Assembly (NCBI GenBank): GCA_017881985.1
Contig: JADGQH010000002.1
Span: 1 to 38,729, forward strand
Reading direction: 5' to 3'
DNA from: Chloroflexota bacterium
GTDB lineage: Bacteria; Chloroflexota; Limnocylindria; Limnocylindrales; CSP1-4
DNA: 38,729 bases
The position numbers and the translations under genes were made by a program. The notes under the pieces are model-generated. The model had not been told where the DNA came from, made no database searches, and was given only the letters and a program-made list of their open reading frames with translations. Shown here one piece after another: positions 8,020-16,398 of this stretch (its first letter is position 1; every line of letters begins with the position of its first letter).

Positions 8020-8838
8020 CTACCCCTCGCGGAGGAGCTCGAGCAGACGGGCGTGGTGGAGCGCGGGTGCGGCGAGGACGCCCATGCCGCGGGTCGGCGC
8101 GGCGAGGTCGAACCACGGCCCGCCGTCGAGGTCCGTCACGCGGGCGCCGGCCCGCTCCGCGATGAACCCGGCCGCGGCGACGTCCCACGCGGAGAGCCCG
8201 ATCGACTGGCAGAACGCGTCGAAGCGCCCATTCGCGACGTAGGAGAGCGAGAGCGCCGCCGAGCCCATCGTGCGCGACACCCGGATCTCGCGACGAACCC
8301 GGGCGATCCGCCGGGCACGGGCGCGGCCGCCGATGTTGAGCGACATCACCACGTCGGACAGGCGCTCCTTGGCCGAGACACGGACCGGGCGGTGGTCGAG
8401 CGTCGCGGGGCCATCGGCGGCGGCCGCGAGCGTCTCGCCACGCAGCGGATCGTGGACGGCACCCACGACGGGCCGGCCATCGACGACGAGCGCGAGCGAG
8501 ACGCAGAAGAACGGCAGGCCGTTGGCGAAGTTGATCGTGCCGTCGACCGGGTCGCAGACCCAGACCCGCGCCGCGACCGTCGCGTCGCGGCCGGATTCCT
8601 CGCCGTAGAACGCATCGTCGGGGAAGCGTTCGGCCAGGCCGGCCCGGACGAGCGCCTCGGCGGCATGGTCCACCTCGGTCACGATGTCGTGGGCGCCCTT
8701 GTACGCGACCGGGCCGCTGTCCTCGTAGCGGGCGGCGACGAGCCTGCCGGCCGACTCCACGAGCTCGACAGCGACGGCGAGCTCCGGGCTCCAGCGAACC
8801 GTCGCGGGCGTGTCGCCGCTGCGCGACCCGGGGTTCAC
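8020..8838 (-). CDS. Inositol monophosphatase family protein
   Basis: The 272-residue product carries the Mg-dependent phosphatase signatures of the IMPase/CysQ/SuhB superfamily: DIVTEVDHAAEALV, the metal-ligand glutamate in FYGEESG, CDPVDGTINFANGLPFFCVSLAL, and the second signature SAWDVAAAGFIAERAGARVTDLDG. Members dephosphorylate myo-inositol phosphate, histidinol phosphate, fructose bisphosphate or PAP; the substrate is not decided here. The GTG start at 8838 overlaps the stop of the zinc-ribbon gene (GTGA) and has no clear Shine-Dalgarno sequence, so it probably depends on translational coupling. It is the last gene of a four-gene minus-strand operon. Confidence 0.93.
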   Translation of the reverse strand: MNPGSRSGDTPATVRWSPELAVAVELVESAGRLVAARYEDSGPVAYKGAHDIVTEVDHAAEALVRAGLAERFPDDAFYGEESGRDATVAARVWVCDPVDGTINFANGLPFFCVSLALVVDGRPVVGAVHDPLRGETLAAAADGPATLDHRPVRVSAKERLSDVVMSLNIGGRARARRIARVRREIRVSRTMGSAALSLSYVANGRFDAFCQSIGLSAWDVAAAGFIAERAGARVTDLDGGPWFDLAAPTRGMGVLAAPALHHARLLELLREG

Positions 8839-9320
8839 CGGGAGCAGTCCACGGCGAACGTCCGGGCGTCGGTCCCCAGGTCGACCACGCGCTGCGTGAA
8901 CGTCAGCGTCTGGCCGGCGGCGATCGACGGGGTCCTGACGTACGTCTCGACGGGCGGGTTGCCCAGGTACGCCGGATCCCAGACGCGGCAGGTCGCCTGC
9001 CCGTCTCGTCGGCCGGCATTCGCGACGGCGAGGGTCAGCACGATCCCTCCGTCGGCCGGCGTCGCCGAGACCAGGCGCCCGTCGAACGGGCCCACCCCCC
9101 CGACGAAGATCGTGGCCGCGACGAGCATCGCCACGACCGCGAGCGCGATCCCCGCGAACACGGTCCCGTGCGCCTGCGACGCGGCCGGCTGCTCGAGCCC
9201 CGCCGGGTTGCACGCGGCGCACAGGGCGTCCGCGAGCGGGATGCGCGCGCCGCAGCGGAGGCAGCCGTGGGTCGGGGCGAGATCGACAGCGGGCACGGGC
9301 ATGGGCGTCCCCGTCGTCAC
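8835..9320 (-). CDS. Zinc-ribbon membrane-anchored protein of unknown function
   Basis: The 161-residue product has an N-terminal double-CxxC zinc ribbon (CLRCGARIPLADALCAAC, about residues 20-37), a single transmembrane helix at about residues 53-75 (VFAGIALAVVAMLVAATIFVGG), and an extracellular domain of roughly 85 residues that looks like a beta-sandwich (GGIVLTLAVANAGRRDGQATCRVWDPA, later GQTLTFTQRVVDLG). That arrangement resembles zinc-ribbon proteins with FxLYD or CARDB-like domains. It starts at GTG 9320 inside the stop of the LLM gene (GTGA), and its stop overlaps the next start. Function is unknown. Confidence 0.75.
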   Translation of the reverse strand: MTTGTPMPVPAVDLAPTHGCLRCGARIPLADALCAACNPAGLEQPAASQAHGTVFAGIALAVVAMLVAATIFVGGVGPFDGRLVSATPADGGIVLTLAVANAGRRDGQATCRVWDPAYLGNPPVETYVRTPSIAAGQTLTFTQRVVDLGTDARTFAVDCSR

Positions 9321-10177
9321 CGGCGGTCGGCGCCGATCGCAGCGCTCACGAGCAGGTCGACATCCTGGGTGGTGCGGGCACCGACCACGGCGCCGTCGGC
9401 CCCGGCGCCCCGCCAGCGCGCGGCCGTGCCGGCCGGATCCTCGATCCAGGGACTCGCCGCGAGCGATTCGCCCTTCCCGAGGTCGAACGCCGCGAGGATG
9501 CGCACGGTCGACCGGTCGCGGCCGACCCCGGAGAGCGCCTCGAGGTAGGCGGGGAGGTGCTCGGCGAGCAGAGCGGCCGGAACGGTCCAGCCGTCACCGA
9601 TCCGTCCCGCGAGCGCGGCGCCGGCCGCCGATTCGCCGCCGACGATGATCGGCGGGACCGGCTCCGGGACCGGGAACGCGAACGCCTCGCCGAGCGGGTA
9701 GAACGGCGACGCGCGCGTCACGGGGCCGCCGGTCCACAGCGCGCGGAGGACGGCCACGGCCTCCTCGAGCCGGGCGACGCGCTCGGGGGCGTCAGGGAAC
9801 GGGATCCCGTAGGCGAGATGCTCGGCTGGGTGGCCGCCGATGCCGATGCCGAGGACGAGTCGGCCGCCGCTCGCCTCCTGGAGCGTGGCCGCCATGCGGG
9901 CGACGACGGACGGCGGACGGTTCATCACGTTGAGCACGAACGTCATCAGGCGCAGCCGGCTCGTGCTCCCGGCGAGCGCCGCGAGCGTCGTCCAGCACTC
10001 GAGGACCGGGTCGCGCCGGGCGCCGCGGCTGACGAAGTGGTCCCAGATCGCGACACCCTCGTAACCGGCGGCCTCCAGGCGGAGCGCCTGCTCGCGGAAC
10101 CAGGCGTTCGAGACGCCGATCGCCCGGAGGTTGACGAAGACCGGGAACGGCGCCGGCGTTCCCGTGGCGGCGCTCAG
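9317..10177 (-). CDS. LLM-class flavin-dependent oxidoreductase
   Basis: This is a luciferase-like TIM-barrel oxidoreductase of about 286 residues using FMN or F420. It shows NAWFREQALRLEAAGYEGVAIWDHF, then RLRLMTFVLNVMNRPPSVVARMAATLQEASGGRLVLGIGIGGHPAEHLAYG and PPIIVGGESAAGAALAGRIGDGW. The start is uncertain. There is no ATG, GTG or TTG near the expected N-terminus (PVFVNLRAIG is coded by GTC, CTC and GCG). The best candidate is CTG at 10177, which overlaps the upstream stop (CTGA) just as neighbouring genes overlap by GTGA. It is the second gene of the nucleoside phosphorylase operon. The F420 genes elsewhere in the window make F420 use plausible but unproven. Confidence 0.88.
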   Translation of the reverse strand: MSAATGTPAPFPVFVNLRAIGVSNAWFREQALRLEAAGYEGVAIWDHFVSRGARRDPVLECWTTLAALAGSTSRLRLMTFVLNVMNRPPSVVARMAATLQEASGGRLVLGIGIGGHPAEHLAYGIPFPDAPERVARLEEAVAVLRALWTGGPVTRASPFYPLGEAFAFPVPEPVPPIIVGGESAAGAALAGRIGDGWTVPAALLAEHLPAYLEALSGVGRDRSTVRILAAFDLGKGESLAASPWIEDPAGTAARWRGAGADGAVVGARTTQDVDLLVSAAIGADRR

Positions 10178-10938
10178 AGCCCGGCCGTGACCGCCGGCGA
10201 GGTCGCCGCGGCCAGCGCGACCCGGAGCATCGTGGCGGTCCGCCGCTCCAGCTCGTCGAGCGGGAGGTACGAGTCCTCCGAGGTGACGTTCGGGCCCAGG
10301 ACGTCGCTCACGGTCAGGATCGTCGCCGCCCGGACGTCGTCTCCCGCCGCGTGTGCCCGCGCCGCGAGGTAGAAGAGCGCCGAGCTCTCCATCTCGAACC
10401 CCAGCACGCCCCGCGCCGCCCACCGGCTGAAGTAGTCGGCGTCGGGGTTGTAGAAGACGTCCACCGTGCAGACCAGCCCCACGTGGTACGCGGCACGCTC
10501 GGCCTCCGCGGCATCGACGAGCGCGCGCACCAGCCCGAAGTCGGCTGCCGGCGCGTACGGCTCGCCGTGGAGGAACGTGGCGGTCGTGCCGTCGAACGGC
10601 GCCGCCGCGGAGGCGATCACGATCTCGCCCGTGCGGATGCCCCGCCCGATGCCGCCGCACGTGCCCACGCGGATGAGCCGCCGCACGCCGAGCCGCAGCA
10701 GCTCCTCGACCACGATCGCCGCGGACGGCGCGCCCATCCCGGTGGTCTGGACGCTCACCGGCACCCCGCCGTACGTGCCGGTGTACCCGTAGAGCAGCCG
10801 GTGGTCGTTCACCTTCCGGGCGGCCGCGAGACCGCCGTCGAAGAGCGAGGCCATCGTCGTGGCGCGGTTCGGGTCTCCGGGCAGGAGGACGATGGGGGCG
10901 TAGTCGCCCGGCTCGGCGCGAAGGTGGATCTGCGGCAT
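10174..10938 (-). CDS. deoD: Purine nucleoside phosphorylase (DeoD/NP-I family)
   Basis: The product cleaves purine (deoxy)nucleosides with phosphate to the free base and (deoxy)ribose 1-phosphate. The start is ATG 10938, about 9 nt after AGGAG, giving 254 residues, near the usual 235-240 of hexameric PNPs. Motifs are IVLLPGDPNRA (phosphate-binding Gly and Arg), GYTGTYGGVPVSVQTTGMGAPSAAIV, GVRRLIRVGTCGGIG, the ribose-binding FEMESSALFYLAA, and TVSDVLG with the catalytic Asp. Uridine phosphorylase is the main alternative in this fold; the EMESSALF context favours deoD. It heads the minus-strand operon. The -10 box TACACT is at 10973-10978. Confidence 0.88.
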   Translation of the reverse strand: MPQIHLRAEPGDYAPIVLLPGDPNRATTMASLFDGGLAAARKVNDHRLLYGYTGTYGGVPVSVQTTGMGAPSAAIVVEELLRLGVRRLIRVGTCGGIGRGIRTGEIVIASAAAPFDGTTATFLHGEPYAPAADFGLVRALVDAAEAERAAYHVGLVCTVDVFYNPDADYFSRWAARGVLGFEMESSALFYLAARAHAAGDDVRAATILTVSDVLGPNVTSEDSYLPLDELERRTATMLRVALAAATSPAVTAGL

Positions 10939-10972
10939 CGTGGCGGGCTCCTGGTGTGGTTCGGCGGGGGCG

Positions 10973-10978
10973 AGTGTA
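10973..10978 (-). promoter_or_regulatory. -10 box of the deoD operon
   Basis: TACACT on the minus strand lies 34 nt upstream of the deoD ATG, leaving room for a leader with the AGGAG ribosome-binding site. No good -35 is seen. Confidence 0.35.
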
Positions 10979-11089
10979 CGGCCTCCGGGAAGGACCAGTG
11001 TGCGCGGTCGGGGCTCGCCGCCGGTCCGGTGATCCCCGGCGGCCCGCACGGCCAACGTCGACCTCTCTCTCGCACCCGATCGAGCGTAG

Positions 11090-11095
11090 TACGAT
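11090..11095 (+). promoter_or_regulatory. -10 box of xylAB
   Basis: TACGAT lies about 67 nt upstream of xylA, within the sequence GCGTAGTACGATCGC. The leader ends in a strong AGGAGG. The overlapping TAGTAC is an alternative reading. Confidence 0.4.
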
Positions 11096-11162
11096 CGCAC
11101 GGGAGTCTCGCGGTCTCTATCTCGGGGCCGGGGCGGGTTGGGTTCGGCACAGGAGGATGGTC

Positions 11163-12518
11163 GTGAGCGAAGGGTTCTTCTCGGAGATCGCGGGGCACAT
11201 CCCGTTCGGCGGGCTCGATTCGACCGATCCCCTCTCGTTCAAGGTCTACGACCCGGATCGCCTCGTGCTCGGCAAGCGGATGGCGGATCATCTCCGGATC
11301 GGGGTCTGCTTCTGGCACTCGTTCGCCTGGGACGGGCGGGACATGTTCGGGTCGGGCACCCTCGACCGGCCATGGCTCGGCGCTCCCGGCGACCAGATGG
11401 CCGCCGCCCGGACGAAGATGGCCGCGGCGTTCGAGTTCTTCGCGAAGCTCGGCGTGCCGTACTACTGCTTCCACGACCGCGATGTCGCCCCCGACGGAGA
11501 CAGCTTCGCCGAGTTCCGGGCGAACCTCGACGCCCTCGTCGACGACGCCCTCGGCTACCAGGAGCGGACCGGCGCCCGCCTCCTGTGGGGCACCGCGAAC
11601 CTCTTCAGCCACCCGCGCTACCAGGCCGGCGCCGCCACCAACCCCGACCCCGAGGTCTTCGCCTACGCCGCCGCGCAGGTCAAGAACATGCTCGAGGTGA
11701 CCAAGCGCCTCGGCGGGACCAACTACGTGCTGTGGGGTGGACGCGAGGGCTACGACACGCTTCTCAACACGGACCTGCGCCGGGAGGGCGATCAGCTCGC
11801 CCGCTTCCTGCACCTGGTCGCCGAGCACAAGCACAAGATCGGGTTCGAGGGAACGCTCCTGATCGAGCCCAAGCCGATGGAACCGACGAAGCACCAGTAC
11901 GACTTCGACTCGGCGACCATCCACGGATTCCTCGTCCGCAACGGCCTCGACCGCGAGTACCGCCTGAACATCGAGGCCAACCACGCGACGCTCGCGGGAC
12001 ACAGCTTCCACCACGAGATCGCTTACGCCATGGCGAACGGGATGTTCGGCAGCATCGACGCCAACCGCGGCGACCCCCAGAACGGCTGGGACACCGACCA
12101 GTTCCCCAACTCGGTCGAGGACCTGGCGATGCCGCTCTACGAGATCCTGCGCGGCGGGGGCTTCACGACCGGCGGCTTCAACTTCGACGCGAAGCTCAGG
12201 CGACAGAGCATCTCCCGGACGGACCTCTTCCATGCCCACATCGGCGGGATCGACACCCTCGCCCGCGCGCTCCTGGCCGCCGCGACCATGCTCGAGCAGG
12301 GCACGCTCGCCGGGATGCTCGAGGAGCGATATGCCGGCTGGGAGGAGAACCTCGGGACCGCGATCCTCGGCGGCAGCGTGACCCTTGCCGATCTCGCCGC
12401 GAAGGTCGAGTCGGGAGAGATCGATCCGAAGCCCGTCAGCGGCCGCCAGGAGCTGCTCGAGAGCGTCGTCAACCAGGCGATCTGGTCGGTCGACAGGGCC
12501 TCCGGCACGGCGGGCTGA
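11163..12518 (+). CDS. xylA: Xylose isomerase, class II type
   Basis: The enzyme interconverts D-xylose and D-xylulose. At about 451 residues, with the N-terminal SKSSNPLAF-like block (here LDSTDPLSFKVYDPDRLVLGKRM), it belongs to the longer class II enzymes rather than the roughly 390-residue actinobacterial class I. The catalytic His is in YYCFHDRDVAP. Metal-binding segments are EPKPMEPTKHQYD, NIEANHATLAGHSFHHE and IDANRGDPQNGWDTDQFP. AGGAGG at 11151-11156 directly abuts an ATG at 11157 but sits 6 nt before the in-frame GTG at 11163, so GTG 11163 is the better start; ATG 11157 would add only two residues. xylB follows 6 bp after the stop. Confidence 0.97.
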   Translation: MSEGFFSEIAGHIPFGGLDSTDPLSFKVYDPDRLVLGKRMADHLRIGVCFWHSFAWDGRDMFGSGTLDRPWLGAPGDQMAAARTKMAAAFEFFAKLGVPYYCFHDRDVAPDGDSFAEFRANLDALVDDALGYQERTGARLLWGTANLFSHPRYQAGAATNPDPEVFAYAAAQVKNMLEVTKRLGGTNYVLWGGREGYDTLLNTDLRREGDQLARFLHLVAEHKHKIGFEGTLLIEPKPMEPTKHQYDFDSATIHGFLVRNGLDREYRLNIEANHATLAGHSFHHEIAYAMANGMFGSIDANRGDPQNGWDTDQFPNSVEDLAMPLYEILRGGGFTTGGFNFDAKLRRQSISRTDLFHAHIGGIDTLARALLAAATMLEQGTLAGMLEERYAGWEENLGTAILGGSVTLADLAAKVESGEIDPKPVSGRQELLESVVNQAIWSVDRASGTAG

Positions 12519-12524
12519 CCCGCG

Positions 12525-14009
12525 ATGGGCCACGTCCTGGGGATCGACGCCTCGACCACGGCGACGAAAGCCATCCTGGTCGACGGGGCAGGGGCCGTGA
12601 TCGGAGTGGGGGTCGCAAGCTACGGCTTCCACGTGCCGCGGCCACTCTGGAGCGAGCAGGAGCCGGCCCTCTGGTGGGACGGTGCGGTCGCGGCGATCCG
12701 GTCCGTGCTCGCCTCGACGGGCGTGCCGGCCGGCGACGTCGTCGCGATCGGCCTCACCGGCCAGATGCACGGCGCCGTCCTGCTCGACGGGGCGGGCGAG
12801 GTGCTGCGCCCGGCCATCCTGTGGAACGACCAGCGCACGGGCCCCGAGTGCGACGCAATCCGGCGGGCTGTCGGCGCCGAGCGCCTGGTGGAGATCACCG
12901 GCAACGACGCCCTCACCGGTTTCACGGCGCCCAAGCTGGTCTGGGTTCGCGATCACGAGCCGGAGGTCTGGCGACGGATCGCGCACGTGCTCCTCCCCAA
13001 GGACTACGTTCGCCTCCGGCTGACCGGCGAGTACGCCGTTGACAAGGCGGACGGCGCCGGCACGCTGCTGTTCGACCTGGCGGCCCGGGACTGGTCGCGC
13101 GAGGTCCTCGACGCCCTCGAGATCGATCCGGCCTGGATGCCGAGGACCTGGGAAGGCCCGGAGGTCACGGGGGTCGTTTCCGGCGAGGCGGCCGCAATCA
13201 CCGGCCTGCGACCCGGGACGCCGGTCGTGGCCGGCGGCGGCGACCAGGCGGCGAACGCCGTGGGTGTCGGCGCGGTGGCCCCCGGCACGATGGCGCTCTC
13301 GCTCGGCACGTCCGGCGTCGTCTTTGCGACGACCGACCGGCCCCTCTTCGAGCCGCACGGGCGCGTCCATGCCTTCTGCCATGCCGTCCCCGGGCGCTGG
13401 CACTTCATGTCCGTGATGCTCTCTGCGGCCGGCAGCCTGCGCTGGTTCCGGGACGCGCTGGCGCCCGAGGCGGAATTCGCCGACCTGGTCGCGATCGCGG
13501 GCGACGTGCCCGTCGGCAGCGAGGGGCTGTTCTTCCTTCCCTACCTGTCCGGCGAGCGCAGCCCGCACCCGGATCCGCTCGCGCGTGGCGCGTTCGTCGG
13601 GCTGACACTCGTCCACGATCGGCGGCATCTGACCCGGGCAGTTCTCGAGGGCGTCGCGTTCGGCCTGCGCGACGGACTCGACCTCATGGTCGAGGCCGGC
13701 ATGCCCGCCCCGGCCCAGATCAGGGCGTCGGGCGGCGGAACGGTGAGCCCGCTCTGGCGCCAGATCCTCGCGGACGTCCTGGAGGCCGAGATCGCGACGG
13801 TCAACACGTCAGAGGGCGCTGCCTACGGCGCGGCCCTCCTGGCAATGGTCGGCGCCGGCTGGTTCGCGACGGTCGAGGCCGCCGCCGCGGCGCTCGTCAC
13901 CGCGACACCCACGGCCGCGCCCGGCCCGGATGCCGGAGCCTACCGCGAGGCGCACGCGATCTATCGGGATCTGTACCCGGCCCTGGCCCCGACGTTCCAC
14001 CGGCTGTAG
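12525..14009 (+). CDS. xylB: Xylulokinase
   Basis: The product phosphorylates D-xylulose to xylulose 5-phosphate for the pentose phosphate pathway. It is a 494-residue FGGY-family kinase with LGIDASTTATKAILVD (phosphate 1 motif), GLTGQMHGAVLLD, ILWNDQRTGPECD, KLVWVRDHEPEVW, PKDYVRLRLTG, catalytic Asp in VAGGGDQAANAVGVG, SLGTSGVVFA, PYLSGERSPHPDP and ASGGGTVSPLWRQILADVL. It starts at ATG 12525, six bases after the xylA stop, so the two form an operon. It converges on xylG, with 111 bp of GC-rich spacer (14010-14120) holding several short inverted repeats but no clear T-tract terminator. Confidence 0.97.
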   Translation: MGHVLGIDASTTATKAILVDGAGAVIGVGVASYGFHVPRPLWSEQEPALWWDGAVAAIRSVLASTGVPAGDVVAIGLTGQMHGAVLLDGAGEVLRPAILWNDQRTGPECDAIRRAVGAERLVEITGNDALTGFTAPKLVWVRDHEPEVWRRIAHVLLPKDYVRLRLTGEYAVDKADGAGTLLFDLAARDWSREVLDALEIDPAWMPRTWEGPEVTGVVSGEAAAITGLRPGTPVVAGGGDQAANAVGVGAVAPGTMALSLGTSGVVFATTDRPLFEPHGRVHAFCHAVPGRWHFMSVMLSAAGSLRWFRDALAPEAEFADLVAIAGDVPVGSEGLFFLPYLSGERSPHPDPLARGAFVGLTLVHDRRHLTRAVLEGVAFGLRDGLDLMVEAGMPAPAQIRASGGGTVSPLWRQILADVLEAEIATVNTSEGAAYGAALLAMVGAGWFATVEAAAAALVTATPTAAPGPDAGAYREAHAIYRDLYPALAPTFHRL

Positions 14010-14120
14010 CCCGGGGCCCCGCGGGCGAATCGACGGCCGCCGGAGTCTGGCCCGGCGCGCCCCTTCAACCCGCCGGTTCGCGCGCCGACCGACGTGCGGG
14101 CCCCGGACGCCGGCCCAGCG

Positions 14121-14957
14121 TCAACGATGGAGCTCGGCCAGGTCCTTCTCCGAGACCTCGCTCGGGAGCTTGCCCATGATGATCATGGCCAGGACCTCGT
14201 CGGTCGTGACGTCTGCCTTGCGGACGGTCCCGACCAGCTTCCCGTGGAGCATCACGCTGATACGGTCCGACAGGTCGAACACGTCGTGGATGTCGTGGCT
14301 GATCAGGAAGATGCCGATTCCGTCGTCCTTGAGCTGCTTGACGAGCGTGCGAACCTGGGCCGTCTCCGCGGGACCGAGCGCGGCCGTGGGCTCGTCCATG
14401 ATCAGGATGCGAGCGTTGAAGTGGACGGCGCGGGCGATGGCCACGGACTGGCGCTGGCCGCCGGAGAGCGACATCACCGGCCGCTTGAATGCCTTGAACC
14501 GCGGGTTGAGGCGGCCGATCACCTTGCGGGTCGCCGATTCCATGGCGTCGTCGTCAAGGCTGCCGGTTCGCGTCTTCAGCTCGCGACCCAGGAACATGTT
14601 GCCGGCGGCATCGATGTTGTCGGCGAGGGCCAGCGTCTGGTAGATCGTCTCGATGCCCAGCGCCTTTGCGTCGCGCGGGTTCGTGATCGAGGCGACCTGG
14701 CCGTCGATCAGGATCTCCCCGCCGTCGGGTGGATGCGCCCCCGAGAGCGCCCGCATGAGGGTGGACTTGCCGGCGCCGTTGCCGCCGACGAGGCCCACGA
14801 CCTCACCTGCGCGCAGGTCGACCGTCACGCCCTCGACCGCGTGGACGCCGCCGAACGCGATGCGGATATTGCGCATCTCGACGAGCGGTGCACCGAGCGG
14901 CGCAGCCGCCGAATCGACCCCCGCGACCTTCTCGGTGCTCATTGCGCCCTCGCTCAT
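14121..14957 (-). CDS. xylG: Xylose ABC transporter ATPase, single-domain form
   Basis: The ATP-binding subunit of the xylose importer is 278 residues with one ABC domain: Walker A GGNGAGKSTLM, Q-loop near IYQTLALADNI, signature LSGGQRQSVAIARA, Walker B ILIMDEPTAAL and switch His in LISHDIHDVF. E. coli XylG has two fused ABC domains (about 513 residues). This one is half-size, like the FrcA-type sugar ATPases, so it should homodimerise. ATG 14957 overlaps the stop of xylH (ATGA), indicating coupled translation. Sugar identity rests on the neighbouring xylF, xylA and xylB. Confidence 0.93.
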   Translation of the reverse strand: MSEGAMSTEKVAGVDSAAAPLGAPLVEMRNIRIAFGGVHAVEGVTVDLRAGEVVGLVGGNGAGKSTLMRALSGAHPPDGGEILIDGQVASITNPRDAKALGIETIYQTLALADNIDAAGNMFLGRELKTRTGSLDDDAMESATRKVIGRLNPRFKAFKRPVMSLSGGQRQSVAIARAVHFNARILIMDEPTAALGPAETAQVRTLVKQLKDDGIGIFLISHDIHDVFDLSDRISVMLHGKLVGTVRKADVTTDEVLAMIIMGKLPSEVSEKDLAELHR

Positions 14958-16303
14958 CGTGCGCTCCGCCCGCGGACGTACGTGTCGAAGGCGATCGCCG
15001 AGACGAGCACCACGCCGACCACGATGTCCTGGATCGGCGAATCGACCCTGAGCAGCAGCATCCCGGACCGCAGCGACTGCATGACCACGGCGCCCAGGAC
15101 GGCGCCGGGGATCGTCCCGATGCCACCCGAGAATGATGTGCCGCCGATGACGGCCGCGGCGATCACATCGAGCTCCGCCTGCGTCCCGAGGCTGGTGACC
15201 GCGGCCTGGAGTCGCGCCGACTGCACCGCGCCGCTGATGGCGGCAAGGATGCCGATCAGGACGAACGTCAGCATGATGGTGCGGCGGACGTTGATGCCGC
15301 CCAGCTCGGCAGCGTCAGGATTGCCGCCGATCGCGAACACGTACCGCCCGAACCGGCGGCGCGTGGTGATGTACGTCATCACGAGGGTGACCGCGATCAG
15401 GATGATCACCGGGAAGGCGATGCCGGTCGCGATCTGGAGTCCACCGGGCGGCGCGGTGATGCCGTGGTCGTGCGCGTACTGCGTGGCGAGCCCGGGCGGC
15501 CACGCGTAGCTGTTCATGATCCAGACAAAGCCGAGGATGGCGAGGCAGCCAAGCGCCATGAGGACGCCGAGGGCCCACGTCGGGCGCACGGGGAACCCGT
15601 ACTTCCGCCGCTTCCGGCGCGTCGCGATGAGCGTATAGATGATGCCGGCACAGGCGAGAATGCCCAGGATCCAGCTCGCCACATCGCCAAGGGATGCGGT
15701 TGGGCTGCCTCCGAGCAGCTGGAACGTCTTGTCGAGCGGCGAGATCGTCTGGCCCTGCTGCTCTTCGAAGACGAGGCCGCGCCAGACGAGCAGGCCGCCG
15801 AGGGTGACGATGAACGCCGGCACCTTGCCGTACGCGATGAGGAAGCCCTGGAAGGCGCCGATCGCGGCCCCGAGCGCGATCCCGATCGCCAGGGCAATGA
15901 TCCAGGTGTAGGGCTGGTCGAACCCGAGCCCGAGCGACTTGGGGATCCAGATGACCTGGACCATCGCCATCGTGTAGCCGGTCAACCCGAGGATCGAGCC
16001 GATCGACAGGTCGATGTTGCGCGACACGATGATCAGGACCATGCCGGTGGCCATGATCCCGACAGAGACGCTCTGCTGGGCCAGGTTGTAGAGGTTGACG
16101 GGCGTGAGGAACGTCCCTGAGAAGATGTCGTGCTTGGGACCGGTCAGGCCCGACAGGATCTGGAAGCCGATCCAGATGACCGCCAGGGCGCCGACCATGC
16201 CGAGCAGGCGCGTGTCGAGATTCAGGGCTTGCAGCAGCCCGCGCGGGGAGCGCGGCGGCTGCTCGCGGGTTGACTCCGGGACCGTGCCTGTCGCCTCAGT
16301 CAT
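14954..16303 (-). CDS. xylH: Xylose ABC transporter permease
   Basis: This is a 449-residue member of the ribose/xylose (BPD_transp_2) permease family, which forms the membrane channel of the importer. About ten hydrophobic helices are visible, starting LGMVGALAVIWIGFQIL. The family-typical stretch VSVGIMATGMVLIIVSRNIDLSIGSI is followed by TLGGLLVWRGL, a long central region with basic RRKRRKYGF, and the conserved C-terminal block GGNPDAAELGGINVRR, DVIAAAVIGGTSFSGG and GAVLGAVVMQSL. It is somewhat longer than E. coli XylH (393), mostly through the N-terminal extension and a central loop. It lies 95 bp after xylF, separated by a strong stem-loop, and overlaps xylG. Confidence 0.95.
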   Translation of the reverse strand: MTEATGTVPESTREQPPRSPRGLLQALNLDTRLLGMVGALAVIWIGFQILSGLTGPKHDIFSGTFLTPVNLYNLAQQSVSVGIMATGMVLIIVSRNIDLSIGSILGLTGYTMAMVQVIWIPKSLGLGFDQPYTWIIALAIGIALGAAIGAFQGFLIAYGKVPAFIVTLGGLLVWRGLVFEEQQGQTISPLDKTFQLLGGSPTASLGDVASWILGILACAGIIYTLIATRRKRRKYGFPVRPTWALGVLMALGCLAILGFVWIMNSYAWPPGLATQYAHDHGITAPPGGLQIATGIAFPVIILIAVTLVMTYITTRRRFGRYVFAIGGNPDAAELGGINVRRTIMLTFVLIGILAAISGAVQSARLQAAVTSLGTQAELDVIAAAVIGGTSFSGGIGTIPGAVLGAVVMQSLRSGMLLLRVDSPIQDIVVGVVLVSAIAFDTYVRGRSAR

Positions 16304-16338
16304 CGCCGAGCCTCATCTGGCCGTGGATGGGTGTGGGA

Positions 16339-16372
16339 GCGCCCCGCCCCCGGCATGCCGCGGGCGGGGCGC
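16339..16372 (-). promoter_or_regulatory. Strong intercistronic stem-loop between xylF and xylH
   Basis: An 11-bp perfect inverted repeat (16339-16349 with 16362-16372, GCGCCCCGCCC/GGGCGGGGCGC) encloses the palindrome CGGCATGCCG, so the hairpin can extend almost to the tip. It lies in the 95-bp gap between the binding-protein gene and the permease gene. In similar sugar operons a hairpin here stabilises the upstream message or partly terminates, giving more binding protein than permease. No T-tract follows on the minus strand. Confidence 0.6.
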
Positions 16373-16398
16373 ATCAAGCGCGAGTGACCGTCAGCCCA

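Noticed and set aside
10956..11162. Extended N-terminus for XylA starting upstream at 10956.
   Set aside because: The upstream 67 codons are Arg-rich with no family similarity, and a strong AGGAGG is placed for GTG 11163.
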